From Pleodorina starrii (Eukaryota; Chlorophyta; Chlorophyceae; Chlamydomonadales; Volvocaceae): a stretch of 64,000 nucleotides of DNA. The position numbers and the translations under genes are program-made. A model generated the notes under the pieces. It ran no database searches. It saw only the letters and a program-made list of their open reading frames with translations, and had not been told where the DNA came from. Positions 49,997 through 59,658 of the stretch are shown piece after piece (the stretch's first letter is position 1; every line of letters starts with the position of its first letter). The stretch is from the NCBI GenBank assembly GCA_030267565.1, contig BRXU01000003.1, positions 4,997,001-5,061,000 of the forward strand, given 5' to 3'.

Positions 49997-52900
49997 ATGA
50001 ATGTAACGTATCCCGACATCGATGACGAGGAGGAAGACTACTTCCGTAGCCTAGATGCCCTGCTTCTGACTCAGCAGACCATCAAATCGATCCTGGGGGC
50101 CAGTAATCACAGTGACCACGCTCAGCCGCTACCTCATGGCGTAGCGCCTTCTCAACAAGTCCGGGCTTCTGCCGGCCATCGTCCACAGCCCTTGCTTGAC
50201 CCCGAAACCAGCAGCGAAGATGAACTGGGCGGCCCTGGCGGCGATGACGACGACGGCGATGACGACGAGGAAACCGAGCCCAGCAGCGAACCGGAATCGG
50301 AAGCTGCGTCCGACGGCCTGGAGGTGGCGAACGCAGCTGCGCGCGGCGTGCTTGACGCGGAGGCCGACATAGCCCAGGTACTAACCCGCCCGCCTGGAAC
50401 GACAGAAGGCGAGCGCGACAGGCTGCAGGCCGCCCCAAACCCCCTCCGCCCCGCCTCTCTCTTCTCGACTGACGGCGGAATATGCTTTTGTCCCAAACCT
50501 CCCGCGCGCACAGCTTACAACATACATGTAGGTTTCCATGCCCCCCCCCGCCCCGAAACATCTTCCCTTTCTTGACGTCCCCCCCCCCACCTTTGCCCCT
50601 CCCCTCTGCCTCCGCGCCCTCCGCCAAACCCCCACCCCGCCCCCCCCTCACAGCTGGCAGGTGAGCTGAAACCCCCGGGGGCCCCGCCCGTTCCATCCAG
50701 CCAACGCTGCCGCCGCGCCAGGCTGTCGACCGACCCACGGGTCGCGGGCCGGGTCGCGGGCCGGCGGGTCCCCCCCCGGGTCGCGGGACGGCCCCCCCCC
50801 CACACACAAACGTTGCTGGCAGCTGGATAGGGACTGCGGGATGGGATCGGAAAGATGAGACCGCAGCGGGGGAGCGGAGGCGACGTTGGCGACCGGGGGG
50901 CCAGGGAACTTGGGGCTGGGGATGCAGATGGCGAGATGGGCAAGGTCACTGAGCCGCCTGGCTCCTGATCCGCCTGGGTGGTCGTTTGGCTGCTCGTCGG
51001 GACGGTGGGCCGAAGCGCAGAGACGGTGCCCGCGCCCCGGCTGCGGCTGCAGCGGCAGCGCGCTTCCACTTCCACTTCGCATCGCGCACTGCCGCCCCTC
51101 CCCACTGGCCGCTGCCGCCCGCCACTGTACCTGTCTGTCTGCCCTGCCACTTGAGGGGAATCGCTGCGGGCCCGGTCATGTGTGTGTGTTTGTATGTTTG
51201 TCGGTGCAGCTGAGGTGGGTGTGCCGTACGGCACCGCTCCGGAAGACGGCCGCGACGACGGGAGCGACGCCGAAGGCGATGACGGCGGTGCAGCCGCCGC
51301 CGCTGAGGACGACGCCGGTGACTACGACGACGCCGGCGATGGTGACAGCGGCGACGGCGACGGCGCGGAGTACGACGAGGATGATGATGATGACGACCTC
51401 GAATCGTACATTGTACGACCGCCCGGGGAGGAGCTGCCGCCGGGCAGTCGCCTGGAGCGGCTGTACGCGGCGTTGGACACCAACAGGGAGCTGCAGGTAT
51501 GTACGGTACGGCACCAAAGCTGCCGTATTTCCGTACACAGCTCGCGCGGGGACGGAGGCTCGTGTCGGGGTACCCGGTGCGGTAACGGTGGGGTACGTCG
51601 GGGGCGGGCGGGGCGGGGCGGGGCGGAGGGGGAGGGGGGAAAGGGGCAGCCCTAGCACAGCCCTCGACGCGCGGGGACGGGCACCCCCTGGACCCCCCCC
51701 CGCCCCTCGCCCCCGCTCCTACCTGTCCCTGGATACCACACTCGCCACCCCGGGTTACCCCCCCCCCCCCATGTTACCTCGGCGGGCGGCGGGTTGCTGC
51801 CAACCCCCACCCCACCAGATCCAGATCTAGATCCAGATCCAATGACGCATTATTGCATGCAGTCTAAAAGATCCTCCCCCCCCCACCCTATGTATATGTA
51901 TATATAAAGGAGCATATCACTCCCTGACCCCCAGCCCTTCCCTCCTCCCTCCCCCCAGCGCCAGATGTCAGTCATGTTGGAGCGGCTCGACTCCCACTCC
52001 AACACCTCGTACCTGATGGAGAGGCGAGTGCGGGAGCAGAGGGTGGCCAGCAGACCCAGGACAGCGGAGGAGCGGGCGGCGGGTGGGTGCGGGGGGGGGC
52101 TAGGGGGGTGGGTGGGAGGGCTGGGGAAGGAGGGTGGGGGTGAGGGTGGGGGCGAGGGCGGGGGAGGGTTGTTTGCTCCGGAACCGGGACCGTTTCTCAG
52201 CCGCGACGCGACGCGACGCGCCCGCCGCCACCTTCCAGCTCCAAACCTCCGCACCTCCGCACCCCGCACCGCTGTCGCGCCGCTGCCTCCGTCGCCGCCC
52301 TCCTCCCAGTCCTCCAGCGCGCCGCCGCTCAGGCCGCCGCCGCCGCCGGCGCGCCGCCGCCGCCCACTCAGCTGCCGCAGACCAGTCGCTTTTGGCGAGT
52401 GGCGGGCGTTACGCCGGCGCCCTCCCGGGAGTGGTCCCAGCTGGCGGCGGCGCAGCAGCTGCCGCTGAGGCCGTACGACAGGGTGCGCTGGCCCTCCAGG
52501 TGGGTGAGGGGGCAAGCGGTGGTGGTCAAAAGAAATAATACCGCAGCGGAGACGGAGACGGGGGCGGTGGGGGGCGGGGGCCCGGACAGGAGGTCGTGTG
52601 GGTGGTGGGCGGGCTGGCGGGCGGGTGTCTTGTACTGTACTGCGGCAGGGCTTTGACTTCAACTTTGAAAATCCGCCACACGCACACACACACATACACC
52701 CCAGGGTAAGTATTGCTGGGTTCTGGGTCCGTTCGCCAACGCCGTCTCCTTCTCCGCTGCGATAATTTCCTTTTTACCCCGTGTCTTTGACTTTAAAACC
52801 CGGCAAAAACACGCGCACACACACACACACCCCAGGGTGGTCGACGCGCTCAACAAGGGCCTCAAGCTGGAGGTACAGGCGCTGCTCACCAAACAACTCC

Positions 52901-55900
52901 TGGACCGCATCCAACAACAACAACAGCAACAACAGCAGGGACAGGGGCAGCGGCCACGAGGCGGCAGCGAGGCCGGAGCCGAGGTCGCTGCCGGCGGCGG
53001 GGAGCCTGCGGCGGCTCCGGGTCCCGGGTCCGTTGCCGCCGGCTCCGCAGTCGGCGGTCCGGTGCCGACCACCATGCAGACGCTTCAGGAGCAGCTCAAG
53101 CGCATCGCGGTGGGTGGGTGGAAGTGGGGGGGTTCCCCGAGTTAGGGGGGGGGGAGCGGGCGGGCCCGGGTGGGGTGGGTGGCGGTGTGACCCGTGGGTC
53201 GGTCCTTGGTCCTGGTCTCTGGTGGCCGCCCACCCGGACCCGGCCCCGGATGCGGATGCGTTGTGCTTTTTTGTACTGCCCTCCGCTGTTGCCTCGCTCC
53301 CAGGTCGTCCTTCTTCTTCTTCTTCTTGTCCATCTCCGGAAGGCGGCTTCCCCGGGGGAACCACGTCCCGCTCCGCCTCCCCCGCACACCATCGCCCCCT
53401 CGCCCCCCGCCCCTGGGGTTCCGTTCCTTCCCTCCGATCCCCGCTGCTGCCCATGCACTCCCCCCCTGCTCTTGCCTCAATCCCGGCCCCGCCCCCGCCT
53501 CTTTCTTCCCGCCCTCTTCCCTCCGCCTCCACCCCCAGCCCCCGCCTCCACCGCCTCCACCGCCCTTATCCCCCCGCCTCCCCCTCTTTCCCCTCCCCCC
53601 CCACCCCCCGTCCCCCTCCAGGACGTGTGGCCCGACAGCCCCGAGGCCATCCCCCTCATTCTGCGTCTGGACGAGCAGTCCTGGGACCGCGTGGCGGCCT
53701 CCCACCGGGTGGGTCGCTCCGGGGCGGAGTGCGCCGCCTACTACCGACACAACCTGAGGCCGGGGCTGCAGTGGCCGCTGGAGGTGCGGCCGGGGCTGGG
53801 GTGGGGCTGAGGCTGGGGGCTGGGGTGGGGGGCTGAGCGAGGGGTTGTGGCTGTGGAGTTGGGGGGCTGGGGTACCTCCCGAGCTCCCATACACACCAAG
53901 GAGGGAGGGGGAGTGTCCACGGATTGGCCGGGGGTTGGTAGGGGTGTTGGGGAGGGGGTGTTGAGAGGGGTGAGGGGGTGAAACAAGGTGGTCCGCTCAC
54001 AGTTGAGGGAAACGAGGCGACGCGGGCGGACTCACCCAGGAGGACACCCAGGCCGAGTGCAATGCGCTCAGCCAACCCCTCCCCCACACAACCCCACCTT
54101 CGCGCCCCCAAGCGCACGGCCACCACACCACACCCCGCCCGCCCGGCCGCCCGCCTCTCCGCGCACCGCAGGAGAGCCGGCAGCTGATGGAACTGGCGGA
54201 GAAGTACGGCAAACGACACGTGAGTGTACGGCAGGCCACGTGCGCGACGTCCCCGGTGCCCACGCAGAGAAACACGGCTCCCACAAATGCCCCTGCTCAC
54301 TTGCCCGCTTCCCCGCCTAGAGCGCCACCCCCCTGGATGGCCTTGGCACCCGCCTGCCCCCGCGACAAGCTGCCAACCGCAACCCCAACCCAAACCCAAA
54401 CCCAAACCGCAACTCCAAAATCCAACTCACAACTCCCAACCGCAACCCTCTCTCCTCCCCTCCTCTCCTCCCCTCCCCTCCTCCCCTCTCTCCTCCCCTC
54501 CCCCCCCTCCCCTCTCCCGCCCCCCAGTGGGACCAGGTCGCCGCCGAGCTGGGCACCGGCCGCACCCCGGGTCAATGTCTGGCGCACTGCCTGCGCTGGT
54601 CACGATTCGACAGACGGCCCAGTCGCAGCGCCTGGAGTGCGGGGGACGATCAACTGCTCAAGGTGGGGGGGGTTATCCACGTATAGGGGGCAGGGGGGCA
54701 GGGGCAGGGGGGGCGCATTGGGTGGGAGAGGGGGTGGGGGGGTTTTGGGGTTTTAGGGCAGGGGCCAGGACACTCTTCCCAGTTCCCACCCCACCCCCCG
54801 CCCGCCCTTTTCCCGTTGTGCAACCACCTGGCTCCGATGCGCTTGCCACGATTACAATGACAGGCGCTCGTGGCAAAGTACGGCACGGACTGGGTCGCGG
54901 TCGCGGAGGGCTTTGGCGGCCGCTTCGACCGCCACCAGGTACGGCATACGTGTACGGCGTGTACGGCGTACGGGATGGAATGGGATGCGCGCGAGGAAAG
55001 CAGCAAACTGCCCTCCTCTCGTTGCAGCACGCCGTGAACATAACACATTGCACTCCCCTCTTGGTTCGGAAGCACGGGGATTGGGGGCGGGGGCCGTGGC
55101 GTGCGTGGCATGGAAAGAGGGGCCCCTACCCGCTCTCGCCTGCCCTCTCATCGGCCAACACAACCCAACCCAGCCCGCTCCGCGGCTCCACGGCTCACCC
55201 CCCCTCCCCCGCTCTCCCCCGCTCTCCCCGCTGCGGCAGCTTGATCAACAACGTCCGCAGTGACTCATTGTTATGTAAAGGAGCATATCACTCCCTGACC
55301 CCCGCTCTCCCCTCCCCCCCTCCCCTCCTCTCCTCCCCCATCCTCTCCCTCGCAGGTTCGCGACCGGTGGCACGGCGTCATGACTGCGGGTGGTCCGAGG
55401 CGGGTGGGCAAGTGGACGGCTGAGGAGGACGAGCAGCTCACGAAGGTGCGGAGTGGGGTGGGGTGGGGGTGGTGGGGTCCTGGGGGTGGGGGTTGGTGGT
55501 GGATAGGGTTTTAGGGTTTAGCCGGGCGAGGTACCGTGAACCTCGCCTCCCAAACCAACCCCCGCCGGCGGGCCCCCAGCCACCGAGCCTTGTGGCCCCC
55601 CTCCCCGGCCCCGGCCTATACGTGGATACACCCCCCAAGCCACGTGCCTCCCCCCGCCCGTGTCTGTTTGCGCGGGCCTGCCTGCCTGCCTGCCCACTGC
55701 CTTCCCCTTTCTTATCCCCTCGTCCCCCCTTTTTGGAGGACCGCCCGCGGCGCTCTTGCATTTGAATGTCGCCCTCGCCTCCTCGCCTCCGTTGCTTTTT
55801 GGTAACCCGCTTCCTTCCTCCCGCCTCCTTTCTTCCTGCTGCGCTACACACACAACACAACACAACACGCATACACACACAAGATACACACCGGGCCTGT

Positions 55901-58123
55901 CTGTCTGTATGTATGTATGTCTGTCGTACAGGCCGTGGACGAGCTAGGTCAGAAGTGGAAGGAGGTAGCTTGTCGCGTGGCGGGTCGTACCGCCCGCCAG
56001 TGCCGGGAGCGGTACGTCAATCTGTTGTCGCCGGGGCTCAAGTTTGGGCCCTTCTCGGAGGAGGAACAGCGGGTGAGTGGAGGGGCGGAGGGGGGAGGGG
56101 CAGGCGGGGTGGGCTGGTGGTGGGTGGTGGTGGGGTGGGTGGTGGTGGGGTGGGTGGTAGTGGGTGGTGGTGGTGGGGTAGGGGGGGGCACCAGGCTGAA
56201 CAGAACCGCTGCGCCAGCTTGTGTTGGTGGCTGGGCGGGTGGGAGGTGGTGCCAGGGGGGTGCCGTACCGGGGTGCTCCTGTCGTACGGCCACCCCGGGG
56301 TTTTACCTCGTGGTATCCTCGCTCGCTCAGTGTCCCCCTAAGAGCCCCCCACCTGGAGTCAACCCTTGATCCCATCCGGATGCCAACCGCCGCCGCCACC
56401 GCCGCTTCCTGCCCTTTTCCTGCCCGCTTTAACACCGCTTTACCACCGCTGCCGTCTTCCTCCGCCAACGCCACCTTGTCCTCCTCCTCCTCCTCGCCCG
56501 CCGCCGCCGCCGCCGCCACGCAGATCCTTGCGACCGCGTGTCGGGAGCTGCAGGCCGCGTACGGCAGGATCATCTGGTCCCGAGTGGCGGAGCGGCTGCC
56601 GGGCCGTACGGACGACCAGTGCAGCCGGGCATACGAGGGCATGGTAAAGCACGACAAGGTACGACAGGACGTTCCGTACTGTCTTTCACGGCGAGCGCGT
56701 GCGTGTGCGTGTGTATGTGTGTGTATGTGGCACCGCATCTCGGCCCTCCATTCGTCCCGTCTGAGTGCTCCGCGCCGGTGCTGTGCTGTCGCGCGCATCC
56801 AGTGTTGATCTATCTATCGATCGATCGATCTATCGATCTATCGATCGATCTATCTATCTATGTGTGGGTTGGTTGGTTGATCCGGGCGTCGATTCGGGGT
56901 TGCAATCCTTCAGGCCAAGGCACGATATGACTGTCAGGGCAGGGCAGGGCAGGGCGTGTTGGATGCGTATTGCGAGCTGACCAGCACTACCGGTTCCGGA
57001 TGCTGCCCTCTCTCTCACACAACCCCCTCCCTGTCCCCCTCCTCCTCACCCCTACCAGGCCCACATCGGCCACAAGCGGGGGGGTGCCAACCACGAGCTG
57101 CGACATGAGCCCACTGAGCCGGGGGGCAGCCGCAGCGGCGCCACCGCGGGCGCCAGGGCGGCCAAGCGGCGGAAACGCGGCAGGGACGCGGATGGCGCGG
57201 GCGGGGAGGGGGTTGGGGGCGGGGGCGGGGAGGAGGGTGGGCAGGAGGGGGCGGCAGAGGAGGGGGCTGCAGAGGAGGGAGCGGAGCAGGATGGGGCGGG
57301 CGATCAGGAGGGGCAGCAGTCGCGGCGGCGGGGGTCGCGGCGGCAGCGGCAGCAGCCAGCGCCGCGGCAGGCGCCGCCGCGCCGGCGGAGGCGGAGGCGG
57401 AAATCGGAGCAGGAGGAGGAGACGGAGGAGGAGGAGGAGGAGGGGCAGGTGGGGGTGGAGCAGCCGGAGGAGTCGTCATTTGAAACGGAGGAAGGGGAGG
57501 AGGAGGCGGAGGAGGAAAGGGATGGTGATGAGGGGGACAATGCGGGAGGCAAGGAGGCGGAGGCGGCTGAGCGGCAGCAGACGCAGCCGCAGCGGCAGCG
57601 TAGAAGTCAGCGGCAAAGGCCGCAGCCGGGGGACGGAGAGGGGGGACCAGAGGGAAGCAAGGGCGGAGGAGGCGGGCAGGGCTGTGGCGGCGCGGCGGCG
57701 GCGCCGGCGGCGTCGCCGGGTGACGGTACCATCGCTGGCGGTGGTGGTGGGGCCGGTGGTGCGCGGGTCGGGGGCGCGGCGGAGGGAGATCAGGGCGCCT
57801 CGGAGGCGGCGGCGGCGGCGGCGGCGCCGCAGGCAGCGGGTCCTCTTCCTCGCCGCAGCGGTCGCCACCGAACGCCGACAGCTGCAGCCGCAGCGGCGGC
57901 AGCGGCGACGGCGGCGGGGGAAGGACGATCCCGACGACGGCGGAGGAACGACGACGAAGCCGCGGCCGGCACCGTGACTGCTGCTGCTGCTGCGGGGGCG
58001 GCGGCGGCGGCGACTGCAGCGGCGGCGGCTGCGGCGGGGCCTGCGGTTGGTGCTGGCGGCGGCGGCATCGCGGAGGGGCTGGGTGTCGGGGACGGGGCAG
58101 CAGCCGGCGGCTCGGTGCCTTGA
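49997..58123 (+). CDS. SNAPC4: SNAPC4 / Myb4R1-type subunit of the snRNA-activating complex
   Basis: DNA-binding large subunit of SNAPc, which recognises the upstream element of snRNA and related promoters in the nucleus. Fourteen exons, phase-consistent, 1037 aa: 49997-50377, 50654-50660, 51210-51496, 51959-52082, 52310-52499, 52836-53109, 53622-53783, 54173-54220, 54528-54662, 54864-54938, 55356-55445, 55932-56072, 56524-56658, 57059-58123 (stop). The N-terminal third is acidic, with DDDDGDDDEETEPSSEPE and similar runs. A half Myb repeat and four repeats follow: SWDRVAASHRVGRSGAECAA, WDQVAAELGTGRTPGQC, DWVAVAEGFGGRFDRHQVRD, KWTAEEDEQL with RTARQCRERYVN, and IIWSRVAERLPGRTDDQCSR. This half-plus-four arrangement and the GRSGAEC and GRTxxQC motifs identify the family. 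The C-terminal 350 residues are low-complexity: KRRKRGRD, then Gly/Glu, Arg/Gln and Ala runs. The 7-nt second exon is supported by phase. Introns carry A, B and C repeats. Confidence 0.93.
50654..50660 (+). other. 7-nt microexon of SNAPC4
   Basis: CTGGCAG flanked by a strong pyrimidine-tract acceptor (ccccctcacag) and a good donor (gtgagctg). Exon 1 ends in phase 0 and exon 3 needs one preceding base; seven nucleotides satisfy both and add Leu-Ala and the first base of the next Ala codon. Confidence 0.75.
50848..50905 (-). repeat. Family C repeat, SNAPC4 intron 2
   Basis: AAGATGAGACCGCAGCGGGG then CGACGTTGGCGACC on the plus strand. Reverse orientation, about 190 nt inside the donor at 50661. 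Confidence 0.75.
51895..51935 (+). repeat. Family B repeat, SNAPC4 intron 3
   Basis: TATATAAAGGAGCATATCAC then TCCCTGACCCCC. About 25 nt from the acceptor of exon 4. Confidence 0.85.
52526..52562 (-). repeat. Family C repeat at the SNAPC4 intron 5 donor
   Basis: AAAGAAATAATACCGCAGCG then GAGACGGAGACGG. Reverse orientation, starting about 25 nt after the donor. Inverted partner of the copy at 52706-52835 in the same intron. Confidence 0.88.
52706..52835 (+). repeat. Family C repeat at the SNAPC4 intron 5 acceptor (full-length)
   Basis: GTAAGTATTGCTGGGTTCTG, GGTCCGTTCGCCAACGCCG, then CTCCGCTGCGATAATTTCC and a CA-rich tail CACACCCCAG ending at the acceptor. The CA-rich tail with TTTGACTT is also present immediately upstream (52653-52705), making a direct repeat on either side of the core. 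Confidence 0.9.
53911..53932. repeat. Family A fragment, SNAPC4 intron 7
   Basis: GTGTCCACGGATTGGCCGGG. Degenerate, reverse orientation. Confidence 0.5.
54663..54692 (-). repeat. Family A repeat at the SNAPC4 intron 9 donor
   Basis: The donor itself leads directly into the repeat: AAG|GTGGGGGGGG then TTATCCACGTATAGG. Reverse orientation. Confidence 0.85.
55264..55302 (+). repeat. Family B repeat, SNAPC4 intron 10
   Basis: TTGTTATGTAAAGGAGCATA then TCACTCCCTGACCCCC. About 53 nt from the acceptor of exon 11. Confidence 0.85.
55504..55521 (+). repeat. Telomere-like motif in SNAPC4 intron 11
   Basis: TAGGGTTTTAGGGTTTAG. Two to three green-algal telomere-like units; may be chance. Confidence 0.4.
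55605..55636 (+). repeat. Family A fragment, SNAPC4 intron 11
   Basis: CGGCCCCGGCCTATACGTGG then ATACACCCCCC. Forward orientation but far from the acceptor. Confidence 0.7.
56813..56862 (+). repeat. Interleaved ATCG/ATCT microsatellite
   Basis: Mixed ATCGATCG and ATCTATCT units in SNAPC4 intron 13. Confidence 0.9.
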
Positions 58124-58448
58124 CATGCTTGAGGCCGGCTCTGCGCGGTGGCCGCTTCTGTGGGGCTTTTACGAGGTTCTGCGCGCGGCGCTGTTTCGGA
58201 GCGGAGGCAGCGGGAGGAGGCTGTGTCGACCGGCGTCATCCCGGGTGGTCGTCGTCGGCGTCCTCATGTCAAAAGGTCACAAAGGCTGCGCTGCTGTTTT
58301 TTGCCGTACACGCCAACCAACCGTGTCGGACATCGCATCCGTGCCGGCGGGGGGGGGCATGGACGGCGGCGCCGCCGCTGGGGAGGTCCGCTGATCGCGA
58401 CCGACGCGCGGATGACACTGCGAGGCGCTGCCTGCCTGTCTATATATT

Positions 58449-58498
58449 ACAGGTCGGAGTCCGGAAACGGTAACGTATCAGAAGAATCCTTCCCGTCT
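58449..58498 (-). repeat. Family A repeat outside an intron
   Basis: ACAGGTCGGAGTCCGGAAAC then GGTAACGTATCAGAAGAATC. Matches the copies at 27789 and (inverted) 29825 over about 45 bp. This copy lies beyond the SNAPC4 stop, so the family is not confined to annotated introns. Confidence 0.8.
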
Positions 58499-58738
58499 GC
58501 AAAAAAACAACGAGGTAAAACTTGCAAGCAGCAGGGGCGTGGCAGGGCGTGATGAACAAACCGAGAAGTTGTGGCGAGTCCGGGCTGAGCCGCCACGTGA
58601 CGAGGACGAGGCGCGACAGAGGAAAGGGAAGGGGGGGAAGGGAAGGGAAGGCCGTCCGCAGCGCGCGCCCCAGAGCTGTGGATAAGAGCGGGCGAGCTCC
58701 GTACGGCAACGGAAAGTCAGCGGCAGCACGTGACACTC

Positions 58739-59107
58739 TGTCACGACACACTGCGTAATTGACACAGCGGGGTCGAAAGCCTGGATTGTACGCCGGCTAT
58801 ACACCAGGAAACCCCTCCTCGGTCAAGGATGGGGGAACGCCGCGGAATCTACTCCGGAAGACGGGATCTGAGTGCCGTCACTCCGGCGATCACTGCCTGA
58901 GCGGGAGCTGAGTGCCGCTCATGATCCAAGTACGGCAGGATCCCTAAGCCCGGCTACGATAGAAAGGCCCGGTCAGGCCTGCCCAACAAGCTCGACTCAC
59001 CTTTACCAGTCTGTAGTACGAATGCAGATGTCTTTGGCCGCTAGATTCAGTCATATGGGTAGAGCTCCGCGCCCCCCCATGTGCCAGAGACGTAGTGTGT
59101 CGTGACA
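58739..59107. mobile_element. MITE-like element with 17-of-18-bp inverted ends
   Basis: The left end TGTCACGACACACTGCGT and the inverse right end TGTCACGACACACTACGT match at 17 of 18 positions over a 369-bp element. There is no coding capacity. The outside bases are ACTC on the left and ACTG on the right, an imperfect 4-bp duplication. The left end is almost identical for 31 bp to the one at 15168. Confidence 0.75.
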
Positions 59108-59658
59108 ACTGCGTGTGGCCGGCGCACGCCCAAGCTTGGTCGCGCACACGCGCCATGGCCGTAGGCCTAGTGCGCACGGGCAGCATAGGAGGAGAGGGAG
59201 AAAGAGAAGGGGGAGGCTGGGGGAGGAGGCGGCTTTACTTGGGACACAGTGATGGTTTGCTGCTTGGGCTCTACAGCCGGTAACGGAACCTCGGCACCTT
59301 CTTCGACGGCATGTTACCGGTAGCCGCCCGAACACTGCTTTGTGTCTTTGCGCAATGCACCCCGGTCTCGCGGCTTTTGGTTGAGTCCAGCAAGGGCATC
59401 ATAGGAGAGGGGAGGGGGGGCATTACATATACACATACACATATACACGCAGTATCCAGCCGCGGTCTGTGCAGTACGTACGGCAGTCAGTAACTCTCTT
59501 CGTCGCGCATAGTCTCTTGCACCGCGCGCCAGCCGAACCTTAATAAATTCTCCGAGTTTCAGAAACAAATATAATGCGAATATGATATTATTATTATCGT
59601 CTTGATTGCGCTGTTGAGGCGCCCGCTGCTAGGGCGCAGCTTGCAGCGGCTTGGCAAG

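Larger units (their letters stand above)
58124..59658. other. Intergenic region, SNAPC4 to the coiled-coil gene
   Basis: Holds the SNAPC4 3' UTR, a family A copy (58449-58498), an inverted-repeat insertion (58739-59107) and the promoter side of the next gene. No gene recognised. Confidence 0.55.

Noticed and set aside
56970..57977. 335-codon Arg-rich frame
   Set aside because: Out-of-frame reading of the SNAPC4 last exon; the accepted frame continues directly from the last Myb repeat in phase.
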